Assembly (NCBI GenBank): GCA_023457235.1
Contig: JAEWMK010000013.1
Location: 1-20,255 of the forward strand
Reading direction: 5' to 3'
From: Bacillota bacterium
Lineage (GTDB): Bacteria > Bacillota > Bacilli > Bacillales > Bacillaceae_J
Length of the DNA stretch: 20,255 bases
The position numbers and the translations under genes were made by a program. Below are positions 7,348-14,117 of the stretch, piece after piece. Numbering within the stretch: position 1 is the first letter of the stretch; every line of letters begins with the position of its first letter. The notes beneath the pieces were generated by a model that searched no databases, was not told the origin of the DNA, and was given only the letters and a program-made list of their open reading frames with translations.

Positions 7348-8250
7348 ATGAATCAGGAACATAATGAAATTCATCGTAATGGAATGGATATTGTGCAAAG
7401 ATTTATGGCAGAGAAAATGGTAGGGCAATTTCCGTTAAAGGCTCTTTCATATGAATCAGCTAAAGTTAAAGAAGTTTTGTCCACCGATTTGCCAGATGTA
7501 ACAACAAAGGATGACAAAGCTGACACTTTGTACCTATTAGAAGATGGCACATTTCTTCATGTGGAGTATCAGACTACAGTTAAGAAACATGATTCTTTTC
7601 GATTTGCGGGATACGTAATGGCTTTGTATAATAAATTTATAGATGATAAGCGTTTTTCAACATTTATCTTTAAAAGCGTAGTTATTTATGCTCCTCATAT
7701 TAAAAGAGGTTCCGTCAATGCTATATTTGATATAGGAGCCATGTACTATCATTATGATCCTATATTTCTTAACGAAATTCAGCAAGAAGAATCATATATC
7801 CACATCATAGACAAAATTCGTCAAAACCCCAATGTCAAATTAACCGATGAAGAGAAAATGATTATACTTTACAAACCACTCTTTAATAGCAGTAAAGAAG
7901 AAATTGAGAGTGATGCAATACTAGTGGTCAGAGACATTCAGGAAATAGCTGATGAATTAGAGAAGGCAAAATTAACAGGAACTCTTTTCGTACTTGTAAA
8001 GAAGTATTTAAGTGAACAAGGTCAAAAAAGAATATGGGAGGCGTTGAAACAAATGGATATTGTAAAGGAAGAAATTCAAGAACAATTTAAACAATGGCAT
8101 TATGAACGAAGAAAAGAAGAAATGAAAGAACTTCTAATTGAAGCTATAAAAGAGGGGGATTCACAGAAATTCATTGAAAGATTAATTAAAAAAGGTGATT
8201 TTAGCAAGAGTGAGGTAGAAGAGATTTATCGTGAAATAGGAAATAGATAA
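7348..8250 (+). CDS. Rpn/YhgA-like PD-(D/E)XK nuclease
   Basis: This 300-residue protein looks like a member of the recombination-promoting nuclease (Rpn, transposase_31-like) family of DNA endonucleases. ATG at 7348 has GGAGAGGA 6 bases upstream. The nuclease core has Asp59 in DDKADTLYLLEDG and Glu73-Tyr-Gln75 in FLHVEYQT, the D...ExQ form of the PD-(D/E)XK site, followed by HDSFRFAGYV like the conserved Arg/Tyr helix of the family. The C-terminus is a highly charged helical region ending LIKKGDFSKSEVEEIYREI. An internal ATG at 8053, with GGGAGG 11 bases upstream, would yield this C-terminal piece alone (65 residues). E. coli Rpn proteins act in phage defence and are restrained by such intragenic products. 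A related 65-residue ORF follows at 8525. Function here is inferred from motifs. Confidence 0.75.
   Translation: MNQEHNEIHRNGMDIVQRFMAEKMVGQFPLKALSYESAKVKEVLSTDLPDVTTKDDKADTLYLLEDGTFLHVEYQTTVKKHDSFRFAGYVMALYNKFIDDKRFSTFIFKSVVIYAPHIKRGSVNAIFDIGAMYYHYDPIFLNEIQQEESYIHIIDKIRQNPNVKLTDEEKMIILYKPLFNSSKEEIESDAILVVRDIQEIADELEKAKLTGTLFVLVKKYLSEQGQKRIWEALKQMDIVKEEIQEQFKQWHYERRKEEMKELLIEAIKEGDSQKFIERLIKKGDFSKSEVEEIYREIGNR
8053..8250 (+). CDS. Possible intragenic short product of the Rpn-like gene
   Basis: In frame within the nuclease gene, ATG at 8053 (MDIVKEEIQEQFKQ) would give a 65-residue C-terminal protein. GGGAGG at 8036-8041 is 11 bases upstream, a longer spacing than ideal. The orphan ORF at 8525 begins with the same MDIVKE and is also exactly 65 residues. 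The match in start and length at two loci is the reason to think this start is used. By analogy with E. coli RpnS products it could bind and restrain the full-length nuclease. Translation from this start is not proven. Confidence 0.4.
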   Translation: MDIVKEEIQEQFKQWHYERRKEEMKELLIEAIKEGDSQKFIERLIKKGDFSKSEVEEIYREIGNR

Positions 8251-8290
8251 AATCAGATAAAATCTATGATTAAATAACATCAAATAAAAC

Positions 8291-8470
8291 TAAGTGAGGT
8301 GTAACCTGGGGCTAGAATCAATTTTTTCGACAGATTGATCTACGGAAGACATGATCTACTGCAAGCGCCTTCTCTAACAAGGAACCGCAGAAAGTCTTGT
8401 ATAGAAGGCACATGACAGAGGATCATTTCCTCTTCTGACGGAATGGGGAGAGTCTCCACGGCATGTCACG
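8291..8470 (+). other. GC-richer segment able to fold as a branched RNA
   Basis: This stretch between the nuclease gene and the orphan C-terminal ORF is 84/180 G+C (47%), against 61/180 (34%) in 8521-8700. An outer helix GACATG (8348-8353)/CATGTC (8462-8467) would enclose three hairpins: GCCTTCT (8367-8373)/AGAAGGC (8403-8409), extended by ACAAG/CTTGT; AGAGGA (8417-8422)/TCCTCT (8428-8433); and GGAG (8447-8450)/CTCC (8454-8457). A separate hairpin ATCAAT/ATTGAT is at 8317-8339. I recognise no known RNA family. It may be a structured RNA, or the scar of an inserted element that replaced the front of a second nuclease gene. Confidence 0.35.
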
Positions 8471-8524
8471 TTTTCTTGGTTCAGTGAAATATTTAAAGAT
8501 TTTAGTAACCAGGTATTAAAGGAT

Positions 8525-8722
8525 ATGGATATTGTAAAAGAAAGATTGGAACAGTGGTATCAAGAACGTAGCAAAGAAGAGAAGAAAGAGTTTATAAAAG
8601 AACTTTTGATAGACGCAATAAAAGTTGGGGATTCACCAAAGGCTATTCAACGGTTAATTAAAAAGGGAAACTTTAGCAGTGCGGAAGTAGAAGAAATATA
8701 TCGAGAAATAGAGAGTAAATAA
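8525..8722 (+). CDS. Orphan 65-residue homologue of the Rpn-like C-terminus
   Basis: The product, starting MDIVKERLEQWYQERSKEE, aligns with the C-terminal 65 residues of the nuclease encoded just upstream. From KELLI to the end, 30 of 41 positions are identical (counted by eye), and both end in an EVEEIYREI helix; the first part differs by compensating 4-residue indels. It has no nuclease motif. The start is ATG at 8525; AAAGG at 8518-8522 is too close, and AGG at 8511 is 11 bases away, so initiation is weakly supported. The frame is open back to a TAG at 8402, through the GC-richer segment. It is either the remnant of a degraded second nuclease gene or a stand-alone antitoxin-like short form. 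A terminator follows. Confidence 0.5.
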   Translation: MDIVKERLEQWYQERSKEEKKEFIKELLIDAIKVGDSPKAIQRLIKKGNFSSAEVEEIYREIESK

Positions 8723-8773
8723 GGTTGTGTATTATCTATATTTCACAAAATCGTAATATCCTAAACCAAAATT

Positions 8774-8805
8774 GTCAATCGGTACAAAAATCGATTGGCT
8801 TTTTT
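8774..8805 (+). terminator. Terminator after the nuclease island
   Basis: GTCAATCG (8774-8781) pairs with CGATTGGC (8792-8799), one pair being G-T, around a 10-base loop, followed by six T. It separates the orphan ORF from the reductase operon. Confidence 0.7.
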
Positions 8806-8864
8806 GTTTTTTATGGCCGTATGAAACAAAAGGTGTTGATTCTATAATTAAAACATAATAAGAA

Positions 8865-8882
8865 ATGTGAATTACTTCACAA
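8865..8882. promoter_or_regulatory. Rex/FNR-like operator of the dms operon
   Basis: ATGTGAATTACTTCACAA fits the Rex operator pattern WTGTGAA-N4-TTCACAW exactly and also the TGTGA-N6-TCACA pattern read by Crp and B. subtilis Fnr. Its centre (8873.5) is only 47 bases before the first start codon. A class II activator position would place transcription start inside the ribosome site, so a repressor role is more likely. A TATAAT at 8843-8848 just upstream, with a poor -35, fits a promoter blocked by a downstream-bound Rex when NADH is low. Confidence 0.7.
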
Positions 8883-8920
8883 AATGTTTAACGAACAAAT
8901 CCGATCAGGAGGTGTAGAAG

Positions 8921-9589
8921 ATGCAGCTGACAGAACAAAAAATTATTGATACCGAACAAATTGAAATACACATGGCAAGAAAGAGTTTTTATCAATTGCT
9001 CCATACTCTTCTGTCAAAGCCGTTAACGATTGAAACATATAAAGAAATTCAGAAGGGAGGAAACGTTGAAGGATTACTAGATTTAGATCAAGGCGGAAAG
9101 CTGCTATATGACTTCTTCAAATCTGAAAAAATAGAGGAATCAATACAGATGGCAAGAGATGACTATTTCCGATTATTCATAGGTCCTTATTCATTGCCAG
9201 CTCCACCTTGGGAATCTGTTTATAGAGGGAAAGAACATGCATTATTTGATTTTCCAACATTTGAAGTAAGACAGCTTTTTCGACAATTTGGTTTTGAAAT
9301 TGAAAAAAAGCCAAACCAGCATGTTGAAGCAGATGACCATATCGCATTTGAACTGGAATTTATGATTCTTTTAATAGAAAAAACACTTCAAGAGAAGAAC
9401 GAAAAAACAAGAAGAACTCTATTAATGGGCCAAAAAAATATGGTTGAAGAACATCTGGCATTATGGATGCCGCAATTTACAGGGGATATAAAAAATAATG
9501 CAAACTCAACTCTATTTTTAGGAATTGCAGATTTGTTGAATGATTTTATTCAGTTCGATTCACAGGTTCTAAATGAGTTATTTTCATAA
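8921..9589 (+). CDS. TorD/DmsD-family molybdoenzyme chaperone
   Basis: This 222-residue, all-helical cytoplasmic protein should bind the Tat signal of the DmsA-like enzyme and hold it until the cofactor is inserted. ATG at 8921 has AGGAGGTG 7 bases upstream. Family landmarks are DYFRLFIGPYSLPAPPWESV at about 81-100 (the PPWESV turn) and PNQHVEADDHIAFELEFM at about 131-148, the acidic helix involved in signal-peptide and GTP handling. It is first in the operon, 29 bases before dmsA. The length is typical. Which of the TorD, DmsD or NarJ subgroups it belongs to cannot be settled by eye; the context favours a DmsD role. Confidence 0.88.
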   Translation: MQLTEQKIIDTEQIEIHMARKSFYQLLHTLLSKPLTIETYKEIQKGGNVEGLLDLDQGGKLLYDFFKSEKIEESIQMARDDYFRLFIGPYSLPAPPWESVYRGKEHALFDFPTFEVRQLFRQFGFEIEKKPNQHVEADDHIAFELEFMILLIEKTLQEKNEKTRRTLLMGQKNMVEEHLALWMPQFTGDIKNNANSTLFLGIADLLNDFIQFDSQVLNELFS

Positions 9590-9618
9590 ATTAGGATTTT
9601 ACCAGGAGGTAGGTAAGA

Positions 9619-12018
9619 ATGAGTGGTCAATTATTTGAAAAGATAATTGGTAAATCAATGTCAAGGAGAAGCTTTCTTAAATGGTCTGGTGCGGTAACAG
9701 CTCCTGTAGTAGTTAGCGGATTGGTTGGAAAATCGCAAATAACTTCAAAAGCGCTCGCGGCTGTTGAAGAAAAAGAAGCAATAAATGAACAAATATTAAC
9801 GACCTGTTCAACGATCAACTGTGGAGGCAGATGCTTAATCAAAGCCCACATTAAAGATGGCGTCATCACAAGACTAAGCACGGATACAAAAGAAGATACA
9901 TTCGAGATGCCACAGCTTCGCGGCTGTATAAGAGGTCGAGGCTACCGTCAATTTGTATATAATCCTGATCGCTTAAAATATCCAATGAAGCGTGTAGGGG
10001 AACGCGGTGAAGGAAAGTTTGAACAAATTTCCTGGGAAGAGGCGATTGATTACATCGCTAACGATTTAACAAGAATCACCAAAAAGTACGGGCCTGCGAG
10101 CCGATATAGCAATTATGCATCGGGCCATTCAGGAAGTATTATCGGGGCAGGAAATATGATTCAAAGGTTATTTGCATTAACTGGAGGATATCTTGGCTAT
10201 TACAATTCTTATAGTTCAGCACAAGTTACACATGCAACAAATTATACGTACGGCACAACACAAACAGGTAGTAGTCTAGATACATTATCTGACTCTAAGT
10301 TAATCATTTTATGGGGCCATAATCCAGTTGAAACACGTTTTGGTTTAACAGACTATTATTTAAGGAAAGCAAAAGAAGCGGGCGTAAAAATCGTTGTTAT
10401 CGATCCAAGACAATCTGATACAGCTGTTACATTGGCAGATGAGTGGATCGCGATTGCCCCAACTACAGATGCAGCGATGATGGACGCAATGATGTATGTA
10501 ATTATCTCTGAGAACTTACATGATCAAACATTCTTAGATCAATACTGTATTGGTTTTGATGAAGAACATATGCCGGAAGGAATTCCTGCTGGAGAATCCT
10601 TAAAGAGTTATATTTTAGGAGACAAAGATGGAATACAAAAAACACCGGAGTGGGCAGAAAAAATTTGTAGGGTTCCTGCAGATACTATCCGTAAGTTAGC
10701 CCGCGAATATGCATCTAATAAACCATCAGCATTAATGACCGGTTGGGGGCCACAAAGACAAGCGTTTGGTGAACAATATGTTCGAGGTGGAACAGCGCTT
10801 GCAGCAATAACAGGTAATGTAGGTATTAAAGGCGGATGGGCATCTGGTACAGGCTATATAAGTCTTGTTAAGACTACAGCCGTTCCTAAAGGTAAAAACC
10901 CACTAGGAGATCTTTCCATTCCATGTTTCTTATGGACAGATGCGGTTGTCCGTGGAACTGAAATGGGAGCTAAAGATGGTGTCAAAGGCCTTCCAGAAGG
11001 TCAAGAGACACTTCCTACCAATATTAAAGCAATCTTTAATTTAGCTGGAAATACATTAATTAACCAACATTCAGATTGCAATAGAACAGCAGAAATTTTG
11101 AAAAATGAAAGTTTAGCAGAATTAATTGTTGTCAGTGATGTGTTTATGACACCAAGTGCTAAATTTGCAGATATTTTATTACCTTCCAACACATTTATGG
11201 AAAGATGGGATATTGGTACAACATGGGCTCCATCACAACATGCCATTCTTTCACAACAATGCATTGAAAGCATGTATGAAACAAAAGCAGATTATGAGTG
11301 GTTAACAATGCTAGCCAAAAAGTTGGGTGTAGAACAGGAATTCACAGAAGGAAAGACACAATTAGATTGGCTGAAATGGTCTATCGAAGAATCTAGAAAG
11401 AAAGATCCAAATTTCCCGACATTTGAAGAGTTTCAAAAGATGGGTGTTTATCAGGTTTCTTTAGACAAATCTTATATAGCATTTGAAGATCAAATCAAGG
11501 ATCCAGCAAATCATAAGTTTGAAACACCATCAGGCAAAATAGAGATTTTTTCTAAAGATTTATGGGATATGAATAATCCTGAAGAAATTCCGGCCACTGC
11601 AAAATACGTTCCATCTTGGGAAGGACCACAGGATCCATTAATCAAGAAGTATCCATTACAGTTGATTGGCTGGCATTACAAACGCCGCTGCCACTCAACC
11701 TTCGATAATAATAAATGGATGGAGGAAGCAGGACCACAAGTGATGTGGATGAACAAGAAAGATGCACTGGATAGAAACATTAAGGATGGCGATAAGGTAA
11801 GCGTGTTTAATGATCGAGGCGAATTGCATATTCCTGTTAAATTAACCAACCGAGTGATCCCAGGTACGGTAGCTATTCCACAAGGTGCATGGTATGCGCC
11901 TGATAAGAATGGCATTGATCAACGCGGATGTATTAATACACTTACAGGTCAACGTCCATCGCCATTAGCTAAAGGGAATCCACAGCATACTAATTTAGTT
12001 GATGTGAAAAAAGCATAG
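9619..12018 (+). CDS. dmsA: Anaerobic dimethyl sulfoxide reductase, catalytic subunit A
   Basis: This 799-residue Mo-bisPGD enzyme reduces DMSO or a related oxidised compound at the outer face of the membrane. ATG at 9619 has AGGAGGTAGG upstream. A Tat signal occupies 1-48: SRRSFLKW at 15-22, a hydrophobic stretch and a likely cleavage after residues KALAA. The [4Fe-4S] ligands are Cys63, Cys68, Cys72 and Cys103. The following QFVYNPDRLKYPMKRVGERGEGKFEQISWEEA is nearly the same as in E. coli DmsA. Ser199/Ser200 in YNSYSSAQ correspond to the Ser that ligates Mo. Molybdopterin-binding motifs WGHNPVETR, VVIDPR and GWGPQRQ are clear, with the dinucleotide-binding domain at the C-terminus. The first cysteine gap is four residues rather than the three I recall for E. 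coli. Selenate or other oxyanion reductases of this family cannot be excluded. Confidence 0.92.
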   Translation: MSGQLFEKIIGKSMSRRSFLKWSGAVTAPVVVSGLVGKSQITSKALAAVEEKEAINEQILTTCSTINCGGRCLIKAHIKDGVITRLSTDTKEDTFEMPQLRGCIRGRGYRQFVYNPDRLKYPMKRVGERGEGKFEQISWEEAIDYIANDLTRITKKYGPASRYSNYASGHSGSIIGAGNMIQRLFALTGGYLGYYNSYSSAQVTHATNYTYGTTQTGSSLDTLSDSKLIILWGHNPVETRFGLTDYYLRKAKEAGVKIVVIDPRQSDTAVTLADEWIAIAPTTDAAMMDAMMYVIISENLHDQTFLDQYCIGFDEEHMPEGIPAGESLKSYILGDKDGIQKTPEWAEKICRVPADTIRKLAREYASNKPSALMTGWGPQRQAFGEQYVRGGTALAAITGNVGIKGGWASGTGYISLVKTTAVPKGKNPLGDLSIPCFLWTDAVVRGTEMGAKDGVKGLPEGQETLPTNIKAIFNLAGNTLINQHSDCNRTAEILKNESLAELIVVSDVFMTPSAKFADILLPSNTFMERWDIGTTWAPSQHAILSQQCIESMYETKADYEWLTMLAKKLGVEQEFTEGKTQLDWLKWSIEESRKKDPNFPTFEEFQKMGVYQVSLDKSYIAFEDQIKDPANHKFETPSGKIEIFSKDLWDMNNPEEIPATAKYVPSWEGPQDPLIKKYPLQLIGWHYKRRCHSTFDNNKWMEEAGPQVMWMNKKDALDRNIKDGDKVSVFNDRGELHIPVKLTNRVIPGTVAIPQGAWYAPDKNGIDQRGCINTLTGQRPSPLAKGNPQHTNLVDVKKA

Positions 12019-12040
12019 ATTCTAGAAAGGAGTGAAAAAA

Positions 12041-12613
12041 ATGACACAATTAGGTTTTTATATAAATAATAACTATTGTTCAGGATGTAAGGCATGTACA
12101 GTGTCATGTAAGGATAAAAACGATTTAGATGTAGGCATTAACTATCGAAGAGTTTATGAATTCTCAGAAGGCGACTATGTCGAAAGAAAAGATTCTGTTA
12201 TTCAACATATTGAAACGTTCTTTACCTCTATTTCTTGTAATCACTGCGAACATCCGAAATGCGTGGAAAATTGTCCGACAGGTGCAATGCATAAGCGCGA
12301 GGAAGACGGAGTAGTTGTCATCGATCATGATAAATGCGTGGGCTGCAAGTATTGCATGTGGAACTGTCCGTACGGGGCGCCACAATATAATGAAGTCCTT
12401 GGTAAAATGACAAAATGCGATTTCTGTATTGATTTAATTGCCAAAGGAGAAGACCCTGTTTGCGTAGGTTCATGCCCAATGCGCGCTCTTGAATACGGTC
12501 CACTTGAAGAACTTCAAAAGAAATATGGAAACACAAAAGATATCAAAGGTCTGCCAAGTTCATCGATTACAAATCCAAGCATTGTAATTGGTGCCCATAG
12601 GGCAGCAAAATAA
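12041..12613 (+). CDS. dmsB: DMSO reductase iron-sulfur subunit B
   Basis: This electron-transfer subunit of 190 residues carries electrons from the membrane anchor to DmsA. ATG at 12041 has AAAGGAGTG 6 bases upstream; the in-frame GTG at 12032 lies inside that site and is rejected. Sixteen cysteines form four [4Fe-4S] sites: Cys13/16/19/23, 66/69/74/78, 99/102/105/109 and 126/129/141/145. The motifs SCNHCEHPKCVENCPTGAM and CVGCKYCMWNCPYGAPQY are family hallmarks. It has no signal peptide and should be exported as a complex with DmsA. It lies 22 bases after dmsA. Length is slightly shorter than E. coli DmsB (205). Confidence 0.93.
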   Translation: MTQLGFYINNNYCSGCKACTVSCKDKNDLDVGINYRRVYEFSEGDYVERKDSVIQHIETFFTSISCNHCEHPKCVENCPTGAMHKREEDGVVVIDHDKCVGCKYCMWNCPYGAPQYNEVLGKMTKCDFCIDLIAKGEDPVCVGSCPMRALEYGPLEELQKKYGNTKDIKGLPSSSITNPSIVIGAHRAAK

Positions 12614-12627
12614 AGGAGGTTCCTACC

Positions 12628-13461
12628 ATGCATGAATGGCCATTATTAATTTTCACAGTCTGTATGCAGGCAGCCATTGGCGGTATGCTGATGCTCTGGC
12701 TGTATTATAAGAAAATATCTGATAGTGGTGAGGAAAAGACTTTTACGGCAATGCGCATGCCACTACTTATCATTGCCGGATTATCTTTAATCGGATTAAT
12801 TGCATCCTTTACACACTTAGGTACACCAACGAATGCTTTTAATACGATTCGAAATATCGGCTCTTCTTGGATGAGTCGTGAGATTCTAGTAACAGGTTTG
12901 TTTATAGCAGCGGCATTTATTACAGCCGGCTTAGCTATTATTCAAAAAAAGATAAATCCAACGCTTTTATTAGTTTCAACTTTGATTGGTTTAGTTGATA
13001 TTTACTGTATGGCTGCGATTTATGCTAAAACATTAGTGAGTGGCTGGAATTCAATTAACACATTTACATCCTTTTATGGTACGGCTTTGGTACTCGGTCC
13101 AGTATTAGTTGCTAGCTTCCTTGCATCGGCGATTAAAGAAAAAGCACAAAGCTTAATTAAATTCTCATTTTATATCGCAATTGTAGGAATAGCGATTCAA
13201 TTAATTGGCTTAGCGTTATTTGGAACAGTAATGCCAGAGGTTAATATGATTACTGGTATGAATGCACTGAATGAACTAGCGGGATATCAAGGTACAGTTG
13301 CATTACGCTGGATTATTGAAGTAATGGGTGTAGGTGTCCTGGGCTTTATGGCAATGGCATCGAACAAAAAGGTTTCTCTATCATTCACTTACCTTGCTTT
13401 AGCGGCAATAGTTTTAGCTGAAGGTATGAGCAGATACGTGTTTTATGTTCTGGGTTCGTAA
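12628..13461 (+). CDS. dmsC: DMSO reductase membrane anchor subunit C
   Basis: The 277-residue integral membrane protein anchors DmsAB and oxidises menaquinol. Eight hydrophobic segments are seen at roughly 4-27, 44-62, 86-105, 111-134, 150-169, 177-199, 225-245 and 250-272, the expected DmsC topology. The N-terminus MHEWPLLIFTVCMQAAIGG is typical of the family. His63 in FTHLGTP sits about where E. coli DmsC has His65, linked to quinol binding (compared from memory). ATG at 12628 has AAAGGAGG 8 bases upstream, and the gene follows dmsB by 14 bases, so the order chaperone-A-B-C is one operon. Two hairpins follow before the convergent iron-sulfur gene. Confidence 0.92.
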   Translation: MHEWPLLIFTVCMQAAIGGMLMLWLYYKKISDSGEEKTFTAMRMPLLIIAGLSLIGLIASFTHLGTPTNAFNTIRNIGSSWMSREILVTGLFIAAAFITAGLAIIQKKINPTLLLVSTLIGLVDIYCMAAIYAKTLVSGWNSINTFTSFYGTALVLGPVLVASFLASAIKEKAQSLIKFSFYIAIVGIAIQLIGLALFGTVMPEVNMITGMNALNELAGYQGTVALRWIIEVMGVGVLGFMAMASNKKVSLSFTYLALAAIVLAEGMSRYVFYVLGS

Positions 13462-13488
13462 TTTGTTAAGTTAATGGACTATAGCAGG

Positions 13489-13519
13489 GCTGTAAGTTCC
13501 CCTCCCTTTTTCTTACAGC
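13489..13519 (+). terminator. Weak hairpin after dmsC
   Basis: GCTGTAAG (13489-13496) pairs with CTTACAGC (13512-13519) around a 15-base pyrimidine-rich loop. No T-run follows, so it is probably an mRNA 3' stabilising hairpin, with the real terminator 20 bases downstream. Confidence 0.4.
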
Positions 13520-13539
13520 ACTAAGCTGAGTAATATTTT

Positions 13540-13570
13540 AAGGGCCGTCTTCATAGACAGCCCTTTTTTT
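13540..13570 (+). terminator. Terminator of the dms operon
   Basis: AAGGGC and GTCT pair with AGAC and GCCCTT around TCAT, with one C/A mismatch, followed by a run of seven or more T. It overlaps the stop of the convergent minus-strand gene at 13569. The minus-strand T-run is poor, so it mainly serves the plus strand. Confidence 0.85.
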
Positions 13571-14117
13571 AGTCTTCGTTATTTAAAAAATATCTCTTTC
13601 TAGTTTTAACTGAATAAAAAGCAATCGAAGGTCTAGTAATTTGAATATCGGGAAAACCTTCAATGGTTGGGACAGCATTACCATCGTAAAAATTATTCAA
13701 ATCAATGATGTTCAAAGACCTTGTTGTGCAGGCCTCCACACATGCCGGCAACAAACCAGCATCCTGTCTTGGGTAGCACATCTGGCATTTACTAACCTTT
13801 TGCGTCTCAGGGTCAAATTGCGGCGCCTCATAAGGACAAGCGCTGACACATAATTGGCAGCCAGTGCATAAGTTTTGTTCAATTTGTACGATGCCGTCCT
13901 GCCGTTTCGTAAAAGCACGTTCAGGGCAGACACGGAAGCATTCCGGACTGTCACAATGATTGCAGGAAACGGACAAAAACATATCTGGTGATATTCGTTT
14001 CACCCTCCTCCAATTGACAGAAACGGGCGTTTGATTTTCATTTTTGCATGCTATTTCACACGCTTTACAACCTATACAATCATCGGCATTGAATAGGAAT
14101 CCAAGCTGTTTAAACAT
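13569..14117 (-). CDS. DmsB-like four-cluster ferredoxin subunit
   Basis: This 182-residue iron-sulfur protein is a partner of the molybdoenzyme encoded just before it. Sixteen cysteines form four [4Fe-4S] sites: Cys14/17/20/24, 52/55/60/64, 84/87/90/94 and 111/114/126/130. SCNHCDSPECFRVCPERAF and CTGCQLCVSACPYEAPQF are the usual DmsB/NrfC/PsrB-type motifs. The ATG at 14117 overlaps the last 8 bases of the upstream gene (ATGTTTAA), implying coupled translation and a fixed ratio. No membrane anchor gene follows, and neither this protein nor its partner has an export signal, so the pair should be soluble in the cytoplasm. The electron partner is unknown; the polyferredoxin at 17613 is a candidate. 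Confidence 0.9.
   Translation of the reverse strand: MFKQLGFLFNADDCIGCKACEIACKNENQTPVSVNWRRVKRISPDMFLSVSCNHCDSPECFRVCPERAFTKRQDGIVQIEQNLCTGCQLCVSACPYEAPQFDPETQKVSKCQMCYPRQDAGLLPACVEACTTRSLNIIDLNNFYDGNAVPTIEGFPDIQITRPSIAFYSVKTRKRYFLNNED

Noticed and set aside
8291..8524. Possible group II intron or IScB-type guide RNA in the GC-richer segment
   Set aside because: No reverse transcriptase, HNH or TnpB gene is nearby, and no domain V or other core intron motif could be found. It was kept only as an unexplained foldable segment.
8405..8524. Upstream extension of the orphan ORF (frame open from 8405)
   Set aside because: The residues encoded before the ATG at 8525 show no similarity to the nuclease and come from the GC-richer segment; no start codon with a ribosome site was found there.
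8866..8881. Class II FNR/Crp activation site for the dms operon
   Set aside because: Placing its centre at -41.5 would put the transcription start at about 8915, inside the ribosome site. A repressor role fits better.
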